Assembly (NCBI RefSeq): GCF_007827795.1
Contig: NZ_VITI01000026.1
Coordinates: 1 to 42,631 of the forward strand
From: Azospirillum brasilense
GTDB lineage: Bacteria; Pseudomonadota; Alphaproteobacteria; Azospirillales; Azospirillaceae
DNA: 42,631 nt
Reading direction: 5' to 3'
Shown: one piece after another, positions 42,502 through 42,631 of the stretch
Position numbering within the stretch: the first letter of the stretch is position 1
Layout of the letters: each line of letters begins with the position of its first letter
The notes under the pieces: generated by a model
The model's database searches: none
Told to the model about the DNA's origin: nothing
The model's input: the letters and a program-made list of their open reading frames with translations, nothing else
Made by a program: the position numbers and the translations under genes

Positions 42502-42631
42502 ACGGCAGCGCTCCAGCCATACCGCTGCACCGAAAACGATACCGCTGGCGAATTCCCTATGCGGCGTTCGGCATCATGAGGGCGGAGAACGATGATCGGC
42601 GAGTTTGAGCACGTGGATCACCGACCAGCCA
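42502..42631. other. Window end after the ISL3-type remnant
   Basis: 130 bases with no gene. It holds the inverted copy (42537-42556) of the 20-base repeat at 2838-2857. The terminal repeat of the truncated ISL3-type element should be here but could not be assigned without its partner. Confidence 0.45.

Overview
This is a GC-rich (about 65-70 percent) window that reads like an accessory replicon (plasmid or chromid) of an alphaproteobacterium, most plausibly Azospirillum or another Rhodospirillales. That placement is inferred from base composition, the transposase types and the surface-glycan gene style; no marker gene fixes it. No rRNA, tRNA or CRISPR array was seen.

Layout. (1) 1-3474: mobile-element scrap. 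A group II intron (96-2476, minus) with an intact maturase splits an IS1182-type transposase, which abuts a broken IS3-type element. (2) 3626-4290: a dead phosphoheptose-isomerase-like gene carrying a 118-bp palindromic insert. (3) 4403-24366: a surface-glycan synthesis and modification island. It holds six stand-alone SAM methyltransferases, a sulfotransferase, a TPR protein, three glycosyltransferases, a HAD-domain protein of 805 aa, a 1227-aa multidomain methyltransferase/glycosyltransferase-like protein and a UDP-N-acetylhexosamine 6-dehydrogenase. Most plus-strand genes from 8009 to 17228 overlap by 4-8 bases and are probably translationally coupled; one gap of about 108 bases lies after the HAD gene. 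Together they look like a machine that builds and then decorates (methyl, sulfate, uronate) a polysaccharide or a glycosylated surface protein.

(4) 24521-31310: insertion sequences. IS30 is intact. Beyond it is a three-level nest: an IS630-type element (25821-30343) contains an IS66-type element (26798-30228, 8-bp target duplication), which contains an ISL3-type element (27416-29340, 6-bp duplication). IS256, IS5 and IS3 fragments follow, with a small AT-rich membrane-protein gene between. (5) 31483-32640: plasmid-backbone remnant, with a MobI-like gene, a repeat-rich spacer that may hold oriT or a partition site, and the 5' end of a parM-like gene.

(6) 32737-41404: an 8.7-kb transposon of the Tn552/Tn5053 kind. 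It has about 170-bp imperfect inverted ends made of repeated transposase-site-like motifs, a serine resolvase, a DDE transposase and an AAA ATPase (frame-shifted). Its cargo is a divergent AraC regulator and four oxidoreductase genes (two SDRs, a Tat-signal zinc alcohol dehydrogenase and a RibD/DHFR-like reductase). This resembles a portable aldehyde or carbonyl response module. (7) 41405-42631: an N-terminally truncated ISL3-type transposase and the window end.
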